Of a stretch of 64,000 nt of DNA, positions 60,161-64,000 are shown in pieces. The notes beneath the pieces were generated by a model. It ran no database searches and was not told where the DNA came from. It saw nothing but the letters and a program-made list of their open reading frames with translations. Origin of the DNA: Citrus sinensis (taxonomy: Eukaryota; Streptophyta; Magnoliopsida; Sapindales; Rutaceae); NCBI RefSeq assembly GCF_022201045.2, contig NC_068558.1, forward strand, positions 4,183,501 to 4,247,500, written 5' to 3'. Position 1 is the first letter of the stretch. Each line of letters opens with the position of its first letter. The position numbers were made by a program, and so were the translations under genes.

Positions 60161-60892
60161 AATCGCATTTTTTGGTGTTTTGTCGTATTTTGCATTTATA
60201 CACTTTAGTTAGAATTGTGAGTACGAGTCTTGGTTATTTTATGTAAAATATTTTTATTGAATTTATATTTTTCGTGGGTTTTTGGGTCTTTCATAATTTG
60301 GTCTAACAAATAATTATAAAAATTTGAAGTTTTCCATTACCGAAAATTAGAAATTGGAGGGGTTATACAAGCAGCTGCAACGCTGTTTATCATAGACATG
60401 TGATATGTCCCGCAAAGAATACCATATTAAGAATGATTATAATATTATATACTCGTCTGAATTGCAAAAGCCAAATTCAAATTATTACAATCAAAATGAG
60501 AGGAAACAAAATTGTTAGAACACCATTTTTTTTTTGTTTTAAAATTTGGATAAATAGATGAAAAGAAATGTTAAAAGAGCAGGGAACAGATGGCGGCGGA
60601 CTCGTGGTTAAAAAAGAATCCTAGTCCTGTTCCTCAGGACGACATTTATACTATCTTTTGACCACCGTAGAAATGCTGTGTGTGTGGGTGTGTATATATT
60701 GCGTGGGTCAAGTTCCATTAATTGATCGTAAGACTTCCTTAAGTGCCCTAACATCACAAACAAGTTGAAATCAGCTCAGTTTTATTCAATCTGCAGATTA
60801 AACCAAACTTAGTCAAGCGTCAGAAAGAATTCAGTGTCTACAAATTTATAAATTAAAATCACTCTAATCATTATTAGTATAAATTAAAGCCC

Positions 60893-63800
60893 ATGGCCTT
60901 TTCAGCACCTTTGTCATCACGCATTAGGAATTCAACACGAGCTTTACCTTCGATCTTTGCCACTGTTTATGTTTTGCTGCTTTCCTGCAGCTTGTCTGCG
61001 CAGTGTCATGGTATGTATTAATTACCATTAATTAATGTATTTATAATGTTCCGTTAATGGTTTAATTGATTTCTTCTAATCAAATTTAAATTTTCTTACA
61101 ATTTTTTTTTTCCATCTTCATTCTGCTATTTTATCAAAAGAGTTCACATCACTGTCGAAGTCGGAAGCACACACTGGCCTCAACTCCAATGTATTGAATA
61201 TCAAGAGATCCAATTTTCCAGCTAATTTCTCATTTGGAGCCTCAACTTCTGCTGCACAGGTGTGTGTGTTTGTGTGTGTATCGCATGCAAATATATAATT
61301 AACGTGAAAATTCTCAGATAGAGACATCCACACGTTATATACGGAATGCGAATGCATATGAAATAATCAAGTTAATTTATTTATAAATAATGTGTCCTAT
61401 TCATGTAGATTGAAGGAGCAACGACAGAAGATGGGAAGGGACCAAGCATTTGGGATGATTTCATTGAAAGATATCCAGGTTAAACAAATCTCAATTAACC
61501 CCTATAATATGAAAACTAATAATTCCCACTATTATTGATACCTTTGATTTGTTTTATTATTTTAAGGGAAAGTTATGAACGGAAATGACCTGATCACAGC
61601 AATAGATTCATACAGGCGCTACAAGGTGAGTAATATTATATTTATATTGATTCGTATATATGTTTTAGATTGATTTACTATTTAAATTTCCTGATGAATT
61701 GTAGGAAGATATGAAAGCTGTGAAAGAACTTGGAGTTGATTCTTACAGATTTTCCATTTCCTGGACAAGGATTCTACCCAGTTAATTTGATTTCATTTGT
61801 TTCAACCTTTGTTGTTAACCTTCTTTTTACGCAAAAATAGAAACAAAAAATAACCATCAATCTTTTTTATGTTATTAGACGGCTCATTAAGTGGTGGGGT
61901 GAACCAAATGGGTATCGATCACTACAATAGTCTCATCGACGAACTAATTAAATATGGTAACCAATTAGAAGCCCATCACACATATATATATATTAAAAAA
62001 ATTAATTTAATTTAATCAAAAACTTATTAATATGCTTGACTTCTTTGTTATAATCTAGGCATCAAACCCTTTGTTACAATCTTTCACTTTGATTCACCGC
62101 AAGGCCTGCAAGAAAAGTATGGTGGCCCCTTGAATCGATCTTTTGTGTGAGTAAATCTTCTATACAACCCTTCTCCGGAGTACAAGCTTACTGACAAATG
62201 ATAATTATCTCTGGAATTATACGATTAAAATTCTTCAACTCCATATGCCCTACAAACACAAATATTATATTGGAGTTCATATCGTTTTTTCCTTTTCTAA
62301 TATTAATAAAACATGGACGTCGGCATCATCTAATAATTAATTATAATCTTGCATATATGTAACCGTGCGTTTTATTTATTTATTTTTTCAAATAATATAA
62401 AATTGGTTTTTGATTTCAGGGATGACTTCAAGGACTACGCAGAAATTTGTTTCAAATCATTTGGGGATAGGGTTAAGAATTGGATGACAATAAATGAGCC
62501 ATTAATTGCATCAAAATATGGATATGAATCAGGAACAGCTGCACCAGGGAGATGTTCGGATAGGAACAACTGTCCAGCTGGTAATTCATCAACCGAACCT
62601 TACATCGCCTCTCACAATTTTCTGCTTGCCCATGCCGCTGCTTTTAGACTCTACGAACAAAAGTTCCGAGCAAAACAAGGTGGCCAGATTGGACTCTCCC
62701 TTGTGTCTCAATTTTATGAGCCCCTTTCAAATTCTTCCGATGATGAAGCGGCTGCAGAAAGAGCTTTGGACTTCCAGTTAGGATGGTCAGTTAATTTTCA
62801 TCACCTCTTTATATATGTGTGTGTATATTTTCAAGAAAATTCCCATGAATATTTATATGACGAACTCTCGAGTGCTGAGTTCCACAAATTTGATGGAAAA
62901 ATTATAAAAACCAATTTTATAATTTTATTTTCTTCCAATTTGAGCAATAAGTTATTTTGCTATGTTGTGTTGTAAATAATGTTATATGGCTTAAAATTTA
63001 CAGTTTAATAGTATAGACAGCTTCGTGGGATAGGATATATAAAAAATAAATTTGTCCACCATACTTTGAGTAACTATACAGACGATATAATTATTTATAG
63101 TACTATCACTTATCATAACATGAATAACATCGCTTATCATAACATGAATAATTAACATGTGTGCTAAACTAATCAATGTTGATGAAAGCAGTGTTGGTTT
63201 TGCAATCACTGCTTTTCCGTTTCAAATTTATTGTTTTTAGCTGGGAATTATGTGAAGTGGGTTGTTAATTAATTAGGTATTTAAATCCTTTGGTGTATGG
63301 AGATTATCCAAAAATCATGAGAAAGTTGGCGAGGAATAGGCTGCCAACTTTTACAGCTGAAGAGAAGAAGCTGGTCAAGGGAGCTTTTGATTTTATTGGT
63401 CTCAATTATTATACCACCAATTATGCTAAGAGCATCCCAATGAATTCAAATGACCCACCGGTCAGTGTCACTGCCGATCAATTTGTAGATTTCACAGGTA
63501 CGTAATTAAACTATGTACAAATTGTCAAATTAATTAACCCACTTTGATTTAGTTAAAAACAGGAAAAAGAAACTGCAAAATATATATTAGAAAGAGCGCA
63601 TGCAGCAATTAATGATTTATTTGCTGTGTATTGCGAATGTTGCATGCAGTGGAAAGAGATGGAGTACTTATTGGTCCAGAGGTCTGATTTCTTTTTTTAA
63701 ATTATTAAATATATAAGAAGACTACAGCAGTTTGTATAACTTCTGAAATAGTTCTTACTTGCTGCATGAAATAGGCTGAAGGGAGCGGGTACATTTACAT

Positions 63801-64000
63801 TTATCCAAAAGGGATGCAACAAGTTTTGGAGTATGTGAAGAACAATTATCAAAATCCTGCAATCTACATTACTGAGAATGGTTTGAGATTTGTTGCTAAT
63901 ATTTCTTTAATTGGTTTATCAGGAAATTTAATGGCATAAAATTAAGCATAATGTTTGCTTGTAGGGGTTACTGAACAACGAAACGACAATCTTACACTTG
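60893..64000 (+). CDS. Beta-glucosidase, glycoside hydrolase family 1 (3' end outside window)
   Basis: A secreted retaining glycosidase, probably acting on a glucosylated plant metabolite. Exons seen: 60893-61010, 61141-61259, 61409-61478, 61567-61625, 61705-61780, 61879-61956, 62059-62146, 62420-62785, 63277-63497, 63650-63681, 63775-63880 and 63965 to the edge, 456 codons in frame. Residues 1-40 form a signal peptide ([16 protein letters not shown]). GH1 motifs: [33 protein letters not shown], acid/base Glu229 in [27 protein letters not shown], and nucleophile Glu443 in YITENG. Two unusual sites: HFD (183-185) replaces the usual HWD, and GSGYIYIYP replaces the usual Trp-containing SxWLYxYP. 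Both catalytic Glu are present, so activity is plausible with altered specificity. The last exon or two lie beyond 64000. Confidence 0.93.

Larger units (their letters stand above)
59160..60320. mobile_element. Possible solo LTR, repeat-rich
   Basis: The start contains CATCCGACGCTCAAGTCAG, a phrase I associate with plant Ty3/gypsy LTRs. It is followed by a TATA-like GCCTTTATATAGGC (59338-59351) and then repeat-rich AT sequence. No gag-pol or primer-binding site and no second LTR were found, so at most this is a solo LTR. The ends and target duplication were not resolved. Confidence 0.35.

Overview
The window is nuclear DNA of a flowering plant, most likely a woody eudicot. The evidence is intron-rich genes with GT-AG junctions, AT-rich spacers, many small DNA transposons, and plant-specific families (DUF7950, CDKG, DUF3537, 4CL-like ligases, plant GH1). 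The protein flavour reminds me of Citrus, but that is an impression and not a demonstrated assignment. No prokaryotic, CRISPR or viral system was seen.

Layout. 1-5.4 kb is gene-free and holds several terminal-inverted-repeat elements, one with a clean 8-bp target duplication. 5.45-6.32 kb (minus) is a DUF7950 gene with a strong cluster of CACGTG G-boxes. 6.9-17 kb is gene-poor, with hairpins and an AT-rich element. 17.3-19.8 kb (minus) is a complete four-exon glyoxysomal malate synthase ending in SRL. 20.3-33.7 kb contains a dead CDKG copy, a dead DUF3537 (gustatory-receptor-like) copy, a scrap of malate synthase, an intact CDKG kinase (27.0-29.96 kb, plus) and a second dead DUF3537 copy. 35.3-47.4 kb (minus) has three tandem 4-coumarate-CoA-ligase-like genes. 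The outer two are intact, 556 aa each, and end in SKL; the middle one is a pseudogene. 49.7-54.1 kb (plus) is a 12-exon WDR74/Nsa1-like ribosome-biogenesis gene. 55.3-57.5 kb (minus) is mitochondrial pyruvate carrier 1. 60.9 kb to the end (plus) is a GH1 beta-glucosidase cut by the window edge.

The main structural story is a tandem block duplication. Unit A (about 17.09-24.20 kb) and unit B (about 25.41-33.36 kb) carry the same order: MLS, head-to-head CDKG, then DUF3537. Loss has been reciprocal: MLS survives only in A, CDKG survives only in B, and DUF3537 is broken in both by different lesions. A plastid-like tRNA-Ser relic and a 15-G run sit in the spacer just past the duplication breakpoint.

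Malate synthase and the two intact ligases all carry C-terminal peroxisome signals, so the centre of the window is rich in peroxisomal metabolism (glyoxylate cycle and acyl activation). A 428-bp retroposon at 48.2 kb has an exact 17-bp target duplication, a poly(A) tail, A and B boxes 35 bp apart and three consecutive perfect hairpins. It looks like a structured SINE and is the best candidate here for something undescribed.

All exon boundaries were worked out by hand from reading frame, splice dinucleotides and family conservation. Names come from recognising the protein families, not from a database search.
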